Below, in pieces: positions 49,236-60,689 of a stretch of DNA of 64,000 bases; position 1 is the stretch's first letter; the number at the start of each line of letters is the position of its first letter. This DNA is from Euglena gracilis (lineage: Eukaryota; Euglenida; Euglenophyceae; Euglenales). The position numbers and the translations under genes were made by a program. Where the stretch lies: positions 48,803,456 through 48,867,455 of the forward strand of contig CP154956.1 of the NCBI GenBank assembly GCA_039621445.1, written 5' to 3'. The notes beneath the pieces are model-generated. The model made no database searches and was not told the origin of the DNA. It worked only from the letters and a program-made list of their open reading frames with translations.

Positions 49236-51150
49236 CCTTGCAGCTCATTTTAGTCAGTAAACACTGACTCACACGTGGGGCAGTTCAAATGCTCTTCGCA
49301 GCGAACCCCCAAATTTCCGAAATAACACACATTGTGGTAGATATCCACATAAAACATAAAAAAAATACATTTCTAAATGGCAGGAAATAATGGAAGGCGG
49401 GGAAACACCTGGGAGAAATAAATTTACATCGCCGCTTCCGGCATCCCCAGCCCCCTCCCCGATTTCATGACACCAGGTCCATTTTCTTTTCCCATGCATT
49501 CAAACGTGGAAGCAGTGCACGCCCCATCCCCCTCCAGACCGGGGTGAGACACAGCTCTCTCCGCGGTCTGTTGAATTTGTGCTCATGTATATCATTGCAT
49601 TACATCAGCATGCACACACATTTTGTGCGCACCAACCATTTTATGCTTGGACCGGTCACAATGGTCCTGGCACCGTGTTTCTGCCAGCCCCCTCCCCCCC
49701 CCCCCCCCCCCGCTGACCCACCAGCTCCCGCCGGAAATGGTGGACGCCGACCCCCCCCTCCGCCGGCACCCAACGTCCGGCACCCGGGAACCGTCCCCCA
49801 GCTGTGCCTCCACCCACATCCCACAAAAACCCACCCCACACCCACCCCACCCTAGTCTTCAAGAATTTGGGGACCTCTTCCCTCCGCTTTATCTAAACTT
49901 TGTTCAAGCTGCTGAAGTTCGACCATTTATCTGCAGCCGCTGCTTTTACCCTCCCTTAATCCTCATGCACAATTTTCTCTTGCAGCTCATTTCAGTCGGT
50001 ACACACTGACATACACGTGGGGCAGCTCAAATGCTCTTCGCAGCGGACCCCCAACTTTCCGAAATAACACGCACTGTGGAGGAAATACACATAAAGCAAA
50101 TAAAAACAATTGCATTTGTGAATTTCAGGAAATACAGAAAGGCGGGGGAACGCCCGGGAGAAATAAATTTACATCGGCGCTTCCGGCACCCCCAGCCCCC
50201 TCCCCGCTTTCATGACACCAGGCCCATTTTCTTTTCCCATACAGTCATATGTGGCAGAAGTGCACGCCCCATCCCCCTCCAGACCGGGGTGAGACACAGC
50301 TCCCTCCACGGTCTGTTGAATTTGTGCTGATGTATCTCATCGCATTACATCAGCATGCACACACATTTTGTGCGCACCAACCATTTTATGCTTGGACCGG
50401 TCACAATGGGCCTGGCACCGTGTTTCTGCCAGCCCCTTTCGGCCCCCCCCCCCCCCCCCCCAGCTCACCCACCAGCTCTCCGCCGGAAATGGTGGACGCC
50501 GACCCCCCCCCCCCCCCCCCCCGCCGGCACCCTCCGTCCGGCACCCGGGAACCGTCCCCCAGCTGTGCCTCCACCCACATCCCACCACACCCACCCCACA
50601 CACACCAGGAGCACCCTAATATTTATGAATTTGGGAACCTCTTCCTCCCTCCGCTTTGTCTGAGCGTGGCTCAAGCCTGCTTAAGTGCAACCATTTACGT
50701 GCATCCGCCGCTTTAACCTTTTTCTTAATTATCATCCACAAATCTCTCTTGCAGCCCATCTAAGTCAGTACACACTGAAAAACCTGTGGGGCAGCCCAAA
50801 TAGTCTTCGCTGCGAACGCCCAAATTCTAAATGAAACCCCACTGTGGTAGAAACCCCCTTGAGTTAGTAAGATTAAAATTCCAAATTTCATGGAAAGGAA
50901 AATAGAGCACCCAGGGGAAAACAGTTTTTTATCAGCGCCTCTCGCATTCCCAGCCTCCCTATTTTTATGACACCAGTCTCCCATCCATTCTTACATGCAC
51001 CACCATGTGCAGTTCACCTCCCCAGCCCCGTGCCCCCTCCAGACCACGGTGAGACACAGCTCTTTCCGCGGTTTGTTGAATGTGTGCCGATTTATTTCAC
51101 AGCCTGCATCAGCATGCAAGCATATTTTTTACGAGCACCAACCAATGCAT
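49140..51150. repeat. tandem repeat of about 750 bp, two full and one partial copy
   Basis: Landmarks recur in order. CTTGCAGCTCAT...GTGGGGCAG occurs at about 49238, 49980 and 50750. GACCGGGGTGAGACACAGCTC occurs at 49539 and 50282, and diverged at 51043. ACATCAGCATGCACACACATTTTGTGCGCACCAACC occurs at 49601 and 50346. Copies differ by point changes and C-run length. No coding function is supported. Confidence 0.9.
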
Positions 51151-51229
51151 AGTTTCTCCTGCTGCCTCACAAAAATTTACAACCTCCCCTGTCTTGTTCC
51201 ATTTAAAACACAATCACCCCGTTGTTTCC

Positions 51230-52340
51230 CCTCTTCAGGACTACCCAAATCAACCCGCGTTACCTGACCCACCGAGCTTCTGGATAACCCCAACCACCCC
51301 ATCTATCTCACCCACTGAATTTCTTCCACCCCACAGTGTTTAACCTCGAACTTCCGGGTACCCAATATATTCCGCCCTCTCTTGCCCACCATGATATATT
51401 TATTATGCAAAAACCCATGTGTTTCTCCCACGAACTTCTGGACACCCTCATCCCTGGTTTCAGACCCATCAAATTTCTGGACTACACCAATTACCCCATC
51501 CCATGTTGTTTTACCCACTAAACCACCCCGTGGTTTTCAACCCACCCAACTTGTGGACCCCCCAATGGTGTCTTACTCACCGACTTTCGTTTCACCCCCA
51601 ACCACCCCAGTGTGTCCAACCCTCCGAATTTCCAAGGTGTGCTACGCTCCGAACTTCTGAACAGCCCCCCCCCCCCGTGCTGTTCTTCACACCGACTGCC
51701 CGGACCCCCCAAACGCTCCGGACAACCACAACCAACCGAAATTTCCGATAACCCAACCCCCACGGTGTTCTTTCTGATTCCTGAATAAACATGACAGCAC
51801 CTTGGTGTAGAACTCTGAACTCCGGATAACCCTCTCGCCCAGATGGTGTTTTACCAACCGAGTTTCCGGACCATTCCAAATACCCCGTGATATTCAACCC
51901 ACTGTATTTCAGGCTGCCTCACCACTCCGTTGTTTTTTCACCACCCACCGAACTTTAGGATGACCCCAGCCACCCTGTGGAGTCTAACCTGTCGAAATTC
52001 TGGATAATCCCAACCAAACCATGGTGTTCGACCCGCTGAAACCTGGGACCCCCACGTGGCCTTCCACACATAGCACTTCTGGAAATTAAATGCACGAAAC
52101 TTCCGCATAACCGGAAGCCCCCTGTGGTATCTCTCCCACCCCACTACAAAACTCCTGGATAATCCCACAACCATGGTGTACTGCACACCAACCATCCCAC
52201 GTGGTGTTTAAAATAAGCTGCCGGACCATCCCAACCTACCCACCATCTTTCCGGACGTCACAATCACCCTGTAGTGCTTTAACCCATATATTTCCGCGGG
52301 ACCCATTAACTTTCTCAGCTACTCAGCCCGCCATGGTGTG
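51230..52340. repeat. degenerate array of about 50-bp units
   Basis: Words such as GAACTTCTGGA, AATTTCTGGA, ACTTCCGG and CAACCACCCC(G/A)TGG alternate every 45-60 bp for about 1.1 kb, consistent with an old, diverged tandem satellite. No open frame is conserved across it. Confidence 0.65.
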
Positions 52341-52384
52341 CTACCCTTCCAACTCCCACGTAAACCCACCTACCAGCTTCCACA

Positions 52385-52470
52385 TGCCCTTCGCGCTCAG
52401 CGGGATCATCATACGATGTTCACGACCGGCCCCCCCTCTACATCCGCCCCTTCCACCACCCGCCACACAG
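52385..52470. repeat. fifth copy of the 82-bp TCGTACGA repeat
   Basis: GCGGGATCATCATACGATG, TTCACGACCGGCCCCC and CCCCTTCCACCACCCGCCACACA match 47930-48003 almost exactly. They are separated from it by about 4.4 kb of other satellites. Confidence 0.9.
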
Positions 52471-52920
52471 CCAGAACCCTCGGCACTCGCCCGAGGACTT
52501 TTATTTTTCCACCTCCACCACCATCCACCCGTCCGCCTGCGAAGACTCCAGCAGGCACGCATCGCCGACTCAGTTTTTTCCCGCATGTCTCATGCTCGCC
52601 CTTTCCTTTGGACATCCTGTACTTTGGACTCCTCTCCGCGCCTCTTGTGTCATTCCCTCCCACTGTTCACCCACTTTTTTTTTCTTATCCCCCACCCCGT
52701 ACTTTTACAGTACTCTCTGTTTTTAGCAACTCACTCTATTTACCCCCTGGACGCCAAACCCTACACCCCCCCACAGGCGAACCCCCAACAAATCCCAAAA
52801 TCCCACACAAATCTTCATGCCCGGGCTCCGGGGGTGCCCTCCTGAGTAGTGCTTGTGTACGCCCACGGCTGGAGGCACTGCGCAGCAACGCGGGGCACTA
52901 CAAATCCAAATCCAAATCCC
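52471..52920. other. C/T-rich spacer, no gene seen
   Basis: Pyrimidine-rich sequence with no recognised gene or repeat unit between the 82-bp repeat copy and the 185-bp tandem pair. Confidence 0.5.
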
Positions 52921-53290
52921 CCACCTGCAAGGGGGGTCCGGACCGACCCTGGGGGGGTACCCGGGACCCCCACCAAAAAGGGTCAATTTTTTCCTCCGGC
53001 GCTTTGCGCCGAATTTTTTTTTTGCATTTTTGGCCAATTTTTGCTCAAAAAGTGCCCAAAATGGCACTTTTGGTTGATTTGGGGGGTCAAAAATTCCCCT
53101 CCACACCTGCAAGGGGGGTCCGGACCGACCCTGCGGGGGGGTACCCGGGACCCCCCCAAAAAGGGTCAATTTTTTCCTCCGGCGCTTTGCGCCGAAAATT
53201 TTTTGCATTTTTGGCCAGTTTTTGCCCAAAAGTGCCCAAAATGGCACTTTTGGTCGATTTGGGGGGTCAAAAATTTTCGGTCACCCTGAC
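52921..53290. repeat. 185-bp tandem duplication
   Basis: Two adjacent copies start at ACCTGCAAGGGGGGTCCGG (52924 and 53106). Each contains GGTACCCGGGACCCC, AAAAAGGGTCAATTTTTTCC, the CGGCGCTTTGCGCCG hairpin, AAAATGGCACTTTTGGT(T/C)GATTTGG and GGGGTCAAAAATT. Confidence 0.95.
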
Positions 53291-53517
53291 CGCGCCACTG
53301 TTTATGTGGGGGGGTGTCCCCCCCCACCCCCCTCCTCCTGGCCCGCAGGGGGGGGGGTCCGGACCCCCCCCCTCCTCTCCTTATATCGAACCCTGCACCG
53401 TGGGCGAAGCACAAAGACATGGTGAGGCCATGCCTTGCTCGAGCAAGGCATGCCCGAGCAAGGCATGGCCTCACAATGGCAAAGTGCGGACACCCTTTGC
53501 TCCGCACTTCCCCCACG

Positions 53518-53613
53518 TCAGGTCATGCCCTGTTTGCCAGCTGTTTAAATGTGAATGTTTTTGGGTAGGTTAGGCCTTTCCCCCTTAGTGCCTTATTTTG
53601 CCGGAGTTGGCTG
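53518..53613. repeat. DIRS-like inverted terminal repeat, left
   Basis: It contains GTGAATGTTTTTGGGTAGG, TTAGGCCTTTCCCCCTTAGTG and GCCGGAGTTGGCTG. It matches the reverse complement of 57992-58088 with roughly one difference in eight. A third copy in direct orientation (58274-58330) marks the start of the next element. Confidence 0.85.
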
Positions 53614-54392
53614 TTATTAATCGCCCTACGGCAGAAGTACTGGTGCAGTTTACCTCGGCGGCAGACCCGGGGGAGATACAATCACTGTACGATGGTATTT
53701 TCCTGTCGAAGGGAGCTGCCGTTGCCCTTTTGGGCGCTTCAAAAGAAAGTGTCACAAGTTTCGTGGCGAAGGCTCTTGGGGTACTCCCCCAATGCACTTC
53801 GACATGGTGCGCGGTGGCGGTGGAACAACTGAGCGGAGAAGCGATGGTGGCGGCCTGGACCAAACCCTACAGCGAAGCGTGGCTCTTCTCGCTGGCCCTC
53901 GCGTGCGAGGTCGAGATGGGGTCGTCGTTTGAGCTGTCCGACAAGCAGGCCTCGGTGGCTTTAAAGCTCTGTATGACCTGGCGCCGTGCAGCGGGGAAGG
54001 TGAAGTTCCCCGCCGAAGCTGGAGAACCTGGAGGTGCTGGGATGACGTTGGACGCGACCGGCCACGCGGCCGGACGGACGAACGAGGACGAGGCGGAAGA
54101 AGAGGAAGAGGAACCCCTGGAGTTGGAAGAGGCCCGCCAGAGCCTGCCGGCGGACCTGGAGAAGGTCTTGCTCCGCCAACAGGCGGGCTCCTTGAGTCTG
54201 GACATCCGTTCCCTTTTCGAAGGGCTGCCCAAATTCGAGGGGCTCAAAGAGCGACCAGAAGTGAACAACCACAAACAAGATGCAGGCTCCAAGGTGGACA
54301 GGCTGCTGCGGAGCAGGCAACAAAGAATTTTGAATTTGCTGAGAATGTATGCATTGATCCATAAAGGGTACAAGCTGAAAATGTGGTGCTGA
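53589..54392 (+). pseudogene. gag-like first open frame of the DIRS-like element
   Basis: Open from the stop at 53586 to TGA at 54390. No in-frame ATG occurs before about residue 82 of the open stretch, so the start is unclear or lost. It ends in an acidic block (DEAEEEEEEP) and a charged helical tail. I recognise no domain; the gag role is inferred only from its position upstream of RT. The next frame (54410 on) continues with a similarly charged helical sequence, which suggests an internal stop in one longer protein. Confidence 0.55.
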
Positions 54393-54409
54393 CCTAGCAG
54401 TTCTTCTAC

Positions 54410-55361
54410 TTGTTGTTGGAACTGGACAGGAGGTTGGTGGAAGAACGCAAGAAGGCAAGCCTCCCACATTCAGTGGAACAGAAGGAGCAGAAGCTGTTCA
54501 GTACCGAGGATCTGAAGATTCAACAAGAGGTGGAGAAGATCAACAAGGCCAAAGGTGGCTTCTTCCACCCTGAAGTTTTTTCCAATGCTTCCCCCTCCAC
54601 CACTGGCCATTCCCAGCAGGGTATGTCATGTATTTTACTTTCCCCAAGGTGGAGGATTCGAGTTCAAGAAGTATGGAAAAGGAAAAGGAGGATGGCCAAG
54701 CTTTGGAGATGGACATGTAAAAGGAGGCTGGAAGAAAGGAGCAAAAGGCAAAGGCAGAGGTAAGCCCTGCCCAGCTGCATCAGCTGCCTCAGGGAAGGGG
54801 AAAACCCCAGAACCCCACCTGCTCAGCACCCACAGTGGGCTGCAGCAGGACCCAAATTGCAGGACCCACAGTGGCCTGGCCAACATCCCAGGCCCAAGGA
54901 ATCCCAGGTCTGTGCACACACAGCAGACATGCACACCCCCCCATCATTCCAGTGGAGGACAGGGTGCATCTGACAGAAGTGGCCTTGGGGGACACACCCC
55001 CACCCCAGAGATTGAAGCTCTGCCTATCCTGGTGGGAAAAACATGCCAGCACACACCATGTCAAGTTGATCAGGGAGGGGATCACATCCCAGTGGCATCA
55101 TCTGTGACTGGCATAAAGGGCTCGAATTTGGAGCAAGCCCAAATTTTTTTTGAAAGATTATCAAAAATCTGGGGATATAAAAATGATGGAATCAGATGGC
55201 ACAGCCCATCTGCTTCCTTGGTGCCTCATTTCAAAGAGGAACCTTCAGGGGAAACAAAATGGAGGTCTATTTCAGATTGCAGTGAAATAAATGCATTCTT
55301 CCAGGTAAAAAAGTTCACCCTGGATAACATACAGGGCATCTACCCCGTGTGCCTTAGATAA
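54410..55361 (+). pseudogene. nucleocapsid-like segment and RT N-terminus
   Basis: A charged helical segment (54410-54620) shifts frame into a Gly/Lys-rich tract (FKKYGKGKGGW and KGAKGKGRG, about 54640-54765), then a Gln/His/Pro-rich linker. At 55255-55340 comes the RT N-terminal block WRSISDCSEINAFFQVKKF. It ends at a stop at 55361. The next RT block, with the first catalytic Asp (DLKDAY in the neighbouring copies), is missing or unreadable between 55361 and 55445. Confidence 0.65.
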
Positions 55362-55445
55362 GACTTTAAGGTGTCGTGCAGGGGAACATGAAAGTATGCA
55401 TCTTTTAAATTTATTTTTGTCCCCCAGTGACCCTTTTGGAGAAGG

Positions 55446-56105
55446 GTGGGGGACCAGGTCTGGGAGTATCAGGCAGCCCCCTTTGGGCTAAACATCATGC
55501 CCCAGGTTTTTCAGGGCCTAATGGGTGCATTCAAAAAAAGATGGCATCAAAGGGGAATTCAGGTGTATGTCTATCTAGACGACATCCTCATAACAGCCCC
55601 CAGCCCAGCCACCTTAACAAAACATCTCAGACTGGTAGTGGAGGATTTAATGACCAGTGGGTTCAAAATCAATCTCAAGAAAAGTCTGCTGCAGCCAAAC
55701 CAATTGGTTCCCCTTTTGGGGTTTCTCATCAACTTTCAGGAAGGAAAGTTGCAACTCTCCCCTCAAAAGCCAAAAGGGGTCAGAAAAGAACTAGGAAAGT
55801 TCATTACAATAAACATCACGTCAAAAAGGCAGGTGGCTGCCATTTTAGGAAAAATCAGGGCAAATCTGCTGGCCCTGCCCTTTTTAAGGGCCTTCACCAG
55901 AATGCTCTCCATTTTTCTGGTAGAGCATTCCCAGGACCCTTGGGGGTCATCTCACCCCATCTCCAAGGACATAAAAGAGGAACTAAAAAATAGAAAAGAG
56001 TTAGTTGCAAATTGGTCAGGAGGACCATTTGTGCAAAAACACACAAAAATCTTGCACTCAGACAGCAGCACTCTGGGCTGGTGGAGGGTGCTGGACCCAA
56101 AATGA
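55446..56105 (+). pseudogene. reverse transcriptase palm and RNase H start
   Basis: Contains AAPFGLNIMPQVFQ and the catalytic YLDD (55572-55583), then GFKINLKKS, LLGFLINF and the RNase H start ILHSDSSTLGWW near 56050. It stops at 56105. The YLDD is intact, but the upstream catalytic Asp block is lost, so the enzyme would be inactive. Confidence 0.8.
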
Positions 56106-56139
56106 GGCCAGTTCGTCCAGGAGTGCTGGAGGGAAAAAC

Positions 56140-56895
56140 AATCCCTCCACATAAATGTAAAAGAACTACTGGCTGCCACAAACACAGTCAGATCCCTGGC
56201 AAAAGCAAACGACAGAGTTTGCCTGTGTGTAGACAGTAGGGTTATCTTTGTTTACTTAAGCAAAGGGGGGGAAGAAAAAACCCTTCAACAAAATTTTACA
56301 GCCATTCTTCCACTGGCTGATAGAAAACAATGTCAACCTGGAGGTGAAATGGGTTCCCTCCAGCCAATGCCTGGCTGACCCCCTCAGCAGGTGGGGACAA
56401 GACACGGGGGATTACTCCCTGGACAAAAGATTATTTCAACATGTGGTAAAACATTTTCAGCCCTTCATCACCAAGCAGACAGACCTTTTTGCCTCCCCAG
56501 GAAACAAAAAGCTGGCAGATTTTGTGTCCAGGTGACCTCATTGAGAGGCCAAGGCAACAGATGCCATGCGGTGTCCACTGGAAAACCTGGGGGGTGCTCC
56601 ATGCCAACCCTCCTTGGTCCATCATTCAAAAACTCCTGGCCAGGCTGCAGCATTTTCCCAAAGCAAGAGTGTTGATGGTGGTCCCCTTTTGGGCTTCAGC
56701 ACCATGGTGGCCCCTATTAATAAAGCTGAAGGCCCCACACACACCATGTTTCAAGGTGAACCCTTACCCAGGAATGTTCCAAAACTGTTGGGGAGAAAAA
56801 ATGCCACCACCCAGGTGGCCCCTCCTCTGCGTGATCTGCTCAGGTCAATTTTTCAGGGGAAAAAATTCAATCTGCATCCATTGAGGATTCTATAA
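56140..56895 (+). pseudogene. RNase H C-terminus and DIRS-type tail, frameshifted
   Basis: Pieces in three frames: KELLAATNTVRSL and VCLCVDS (56158-56240), WVPSSQCLADPLSRWGQD, then DLFASPGNKK (56350-56535), then WGVLHANPPWSIIQKLL and RVLMVVPFWASAPWWP (about 56590-56725). The D..ADPLSR..DLFAS..N..NPPW series is characteristic of DIRS and related elements. Confidence 0.75.
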
Positions 56896-57008
56896 GGAGA
56901 AATCCAAGAGTGAAAAGATATCAGAGTGGCTTTACGCATCTCTGGAACATTCTTCAACAGGGGGGGGGTCCCCCCCATCAAGCATAATCTGATGAAATTG
57001 CAGATGCT

Positions 57009-57780
57009 GTGGTACAATTGTTCAGAGTTTCCCCTGCACAGGCCAGAGATGCCTACTCAGGTGTATTACTTTTGCTAGGGATTGGGGAAAAATTGAGGTT
57101 TCACCCCCTGCTGACACCATATAAAAAAGCGTGGAATAACAATGCCCAAAAATATGGTGCTTTCTGGGATCCATGGCCTCTGCTGAGGCATCTGGCAGCA
57201 GTTCCGTTTGATGCACTGAGGAACAACCTGTCACACTTACGTTTACAATCTCATTATTGTGTGTCGCCTTTTAATGTTGCTCAGATCTTCAGATTTATCA
57301 GAAATGAAACGTTGTGCAAATTTACTTGGCTCAACTCCTTATGTAAAAAAATCGGAGAAAGGGTCAAAAAATGACAAAATTGGAGAGAATGGTTTCTTTG
57401 CCAGAAATCCCCCAAATCTCTCCTTTTCACCTTCTAAAGGAGTCTGTGGCCCTCACAACGGACCATTGCCCCCCCAGAGGGGCCTGTGTTTTTGACCCTC
57501 CAACCCCCCTTCAGGAGCATCAAGGCAGACACCATTGCATCTTAACAAAAAAATGCCTTAGAAGAATTTGGTATTTATTCCTGTATTTGGACTCCCACTC
57601 CACCAGGGGGGGGCAGGAGTCAACATGATGAAAAAATTGGGTTTGGGCTCAGAGTTGGTTTGTAAAATTGGTCAGTGGAAAAGTGTGGAAGCCTTTTGCT
57701 CATACTATCAAAGGTTGGGTGCCCAGGAAAACTTGGAGCACGCCTTAAGATTACATTTTTGGCGCCCCCGCCCCCAAGGG
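57009..57780 (+). pseudogene. tyrosine recombinase of the DIRS-like element, frameshifted
   Basis: The N-terminal SAM-like part is RFHPLLTPYKKAWNNNA (57090-57150). It shifts frame at about 57255 into RLLMLLRSSDLSEMK, which holds the first catalytic Arg. HSTRGG (about 57592-57610) is the H-x-x-R box, and after another shift WKSVEAFCSYYQR (57680-57715) supplies the catalytic Tyr. The residues needed are visible but spread over three frames, so this copy is dead. Confidence 0.75.
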
Positions 57781-57805
57781 GGTGCACAGTCGACCTCAAT
57801 TGGGG

Positions 57806-58190
57806 AAGTGCGGAGCCTGAGGTGTCTCACACTCCCCCGAGGCAGACCGAGAGGGGAGGAAGGGACACCGAGGGCGAAGCACAAAAACCAAGTGAGCCCA
57901 CCCTACCCTCCCAGAAAAGAAAACGATCCTCGGGGGGGGGGGTCTAGGAAGGAGTCTCCCCCTAGGAATCGTCCGCGCCGGAGCGACGAGCCAGCCAACT
58001 CCAGCAAAATCGCAGCACTAAAGGGGAAAGGCCTAACTTACCCAAAAACATTCACATTCAAAAAGCCGGCAAACAAGGCATGACCTCACTTGGTGTTTGT
58101 GCTTCGCCCTCGGTGTCCCCCTCCCCTCTCGGTCTGCCTCGGGGGAGTGCGGAGCCCGAGGTGTCCCTCGGGCTCCGCGCTTTGCCGACA
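57806..58190. repeat. inverted repeat pair at the right end of DIRS-like element 1
   Basis: About 95 bp around AGGAAGGGACACCGAGGGCG (57806-57905) is inverted at 58098-58190 (TGCTTCGCCCTCGGTGTCC). The right terminal repeat of the element lies between. Related words occur at 42712-43368 and 53396-53500. Confidence 0.75.
57992..58088. repeat. DIRS-like inverted terminal repeat, right
   Basis: Reverse complement of 53518-53613, from CAGCCAACTCC through GGAAAGGCCTAACTTACCC to GGCATGACCTCA. Confidence 0.85.
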
Positions 58191-58473
58191 CCTCGGGCTC
58201 CGCACTTTGCCATTGTGAGGCCATGGCTTGCTCGCCGGCGGTGTTTTGGGATTGTTTGTTGTGCTTGGTTAGACGTCTCCCCTCAGTGCCTGTCTTCGCC
58301 GGAGTTGGCTTATTCCTAATCTTGCCATTCGACACTGAAGAACACAGAGACTCTTGAAGAACGGAGTTGGAAGAGTTCAAGGCAATACGGTATCAATATT
58401 CAGCACCTGTAGAACCTGAAGAATATCAAATTCAAGAAGGTATTTTAATTTTGACATTGGAAACGAATGCAGA

Positions 58474-58719
58474 ATGTGGAGAATAAATTTGAATTATCAA
58501 GTCGACAACCTGGACAAAGTGCCGAACAAGAAACACCAGCTGGAGGACTTGGAGATGCGATTTCAACGTGGCAAACCGTGGCCATCACTCCCCCCACCAC
58601 ACATCTCAACAGAGGATTTTCAGCAGCAGACAACCACACACAGTGAAGGCCATGCACCCTGGCGGACAGTGGTCAAAAAAGCACAGACGACAACGGAAGA
58701 CATTGGGTATCCAGGGTAA
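58474..58719 (+). pseudogene. short gag-like fragment of element 2
   Basis: About 80 codons, charged and Gln-rich (LDKVPNKKHQLEDLEMRFQ). It occupies the place of the gag C-terminus relative to element 1. No domain is recognised. Confidence 0.4.
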
Positions 58720-59439
58720 AGACCCATTACATTTCAAATTGGGGTACAAGAAACCTTCAAGATAGGCAGGCCCGGCCAAGAGAGCAAAAGCCCCAGCCCG
58801 GAGGGCAAATTCCCCTAACCTATCAAGGTGGTAAGGGACAAGGGGGCCAGTACAACATTGGGAAGCCAGGAGATGGTCCAGTCTGGAGCAGAATGCCCAC
58901 AGGAAGGGGCAAAAAAGGTCTGTAACAACCATCCTTTTCAAATTCCGCCCGCAACCCCATTCCAGGGAGAAAGGGGGAGGCCCAGCAGCAGGGCTCCCCC
59001 AGGTTTCAATTTGGGCATGGCAAGAAGCCAGAACTTACAGCCCCGGCTATAGAGGCTAGAACAAATGGGGCCTGGGTCAAGGAGGCCAATCCGAGGGCTA
59101 TGGCAGCCATACAAGTGGTGGACCTCCAGAGGCCCCCCAGAAGCTAAAGGGCAGCCCCACGGGGGCTTTGTATTTAACAAATTCTCAGCCCCAGGAGGAA
59201 CAGGTGGAAGGGGAAGGACCCCCACAAGTGTTTATTCATCAAACTTCAAATCCCCCAGTGAAATCAAGAAGGGGGGGACCCACAGAGGCCTCCCTATGGT
59301 ATGGATACCAACACCATCATCATAAAGGAGGCCTGATAGGCAAAACAGGGCAGTAAGCCCTATGGTATGCATTCCAACAACAAGATCCTCAAGACAGAGA
59401 GTGAGAAGAGTAGAGAGTGCATGCACCCCCCCCCAGGAA

Positions 59440-60250
59440 AACGTTCCTTTTCCAAGGGCTCTAGCCCTAGCGGCCATAAGGGTGCAATGTCCAACGCCCC
59501 CAACCCTGCCCCCCCAAAATCATCCCATTAAAGAGGTAAATTCCACGGAGGAGAAATGGGGAGACATCCCATTTCATCAAAGGCTACAAAAAAGCCAAAA
59601 ATGGTAGGAAAAAACATGCCCCCTCCAGCAACATGTCAACTCATCATGGGGGCATTCAACCCCCCTGGGATCATCACCCAAAATTATCCACCCACCCAAA
59701 AACCAGAGCAGATTTGGACCTAAACAGGCAGAAAAAATCCTGCAGGACTACGAAAAGTCTGGATCCGTAAAGAGGGTGCGGGATTCGAACACCCAACGTT
59801 TAATCCCCTGGTTTCTGATTTTAAAACCAGAGGGGGGACAGACAAAATGGAGGCTAATAAGCGACTGCAGGGAATTAAATCAACAGTTCCAAGCAAAACC
59901 TTTCAGGTTGGATCGCATTCCACATATTTTTCCAGTGCTGGAAAAAGGCAACTGGGCAGCCAAAATCGACTTGAAGGATGCCTATTTTCACATCCCAGTA
60001 AGCCAGGCCCTAAGGGCATTTCTAAGGCATCAGGTATGGGGGCAAACATGGGAGTTTAAAATAGGATGCTTTGGGCTAAATGTGATGCCCCAAATTTTCA
60101 TGTCAGTAATGAAAACATTCGAAAAGCTGTGGAGAAAAAGGGGGATCCAGGTTTTTTTTTACCTGGACGACATTTTGCTGGTGGATTTTGCTCACCTGAA
60201 CACAGTGGCCACAAAAACATTTGCAAAAATTGGATTTAACAGGGTTTCAA
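59440..60250 (+). pseudogene. reverse transcriptase copy A of element 2
   Basis: The open frame from 59776 carries WRLISDCRELNQQF, AAKIDLKDAYFHIPVS (first catalytic Asp), GCFGLNVMPQIF and FYLDD (60160-60171). This is an intact palm core. After about 60200 it dissolves into Lys-rich, A-rich sequence with no thumb or RNase H. Upstream, 59440-59775 is the linker that is repeated at 60690-61060. Confidence 0.8.
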
Positions 60251-60689
60251 TTTTCAAAAAAAATGTCAGCAAAACCATGAAAAAATGGATTTCACACTTC
60301 TGCCAAAAATGCAAACCCCAGAAAACCAAAAAAACCCTGGAAAAAACCATAAAAAAAATAAAAAAAATCAAGGTTCCCCCCTCAAAAAAAAAAAGGGAAT
60401 TGTGTTATTCAATGGTGCAATTCCTGCATTACCCCCCTGGCAGTTTTTTTAAAATCGTCTGCAGCCCCCTGGGACCCAAAAAAAAATTATCAGGAAATCA
60501 AGGTGAGGGGAAATAAAAAAAAAACTGTGGGCGCGGGGCCCCTGGGGTGCGGCGCGGACAAAAAAAAGACCGCGGAATCTTCCTTTGCAAGTTCCTAATT
60601 CAGGTTTATACATAACTTCTGCAGAAATCCACCCCGTGCATTCAAAAAACAAGTGCATTCCCACCTACTGAAGCATGTCCCACAAGAAA

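Larger units (their letters stand above)
53400..58190 (+). mobile_element. DIRS-like (tyrosine-recombinase) retrotransposon, decayed
   Basis: Order: inverted terminal repeat (53518-53613), gag-like frame, Gly/Lys-rich nucleocapsid-like segment, reverse transcriptase, RNase H with its DIRS-type tail (ADPLSRWGQD, DLFASPGN, NPPW), and tyrosine recombinase. The inverted repeat returns at 57992-58088. RT followed by RNase H and a tyrosine recombinase, with inverted rather than direct terminal repeats, is diagnostic of the DIRS order. Several stops and frameshifts break it. Confidence 0.8.

Noticed and set aside
52338-53573. 411-codon open frame
   Set aside because: It crosses satellite, the 185-bp tandem duplication and repeat-family boundaries; no conserved domain.
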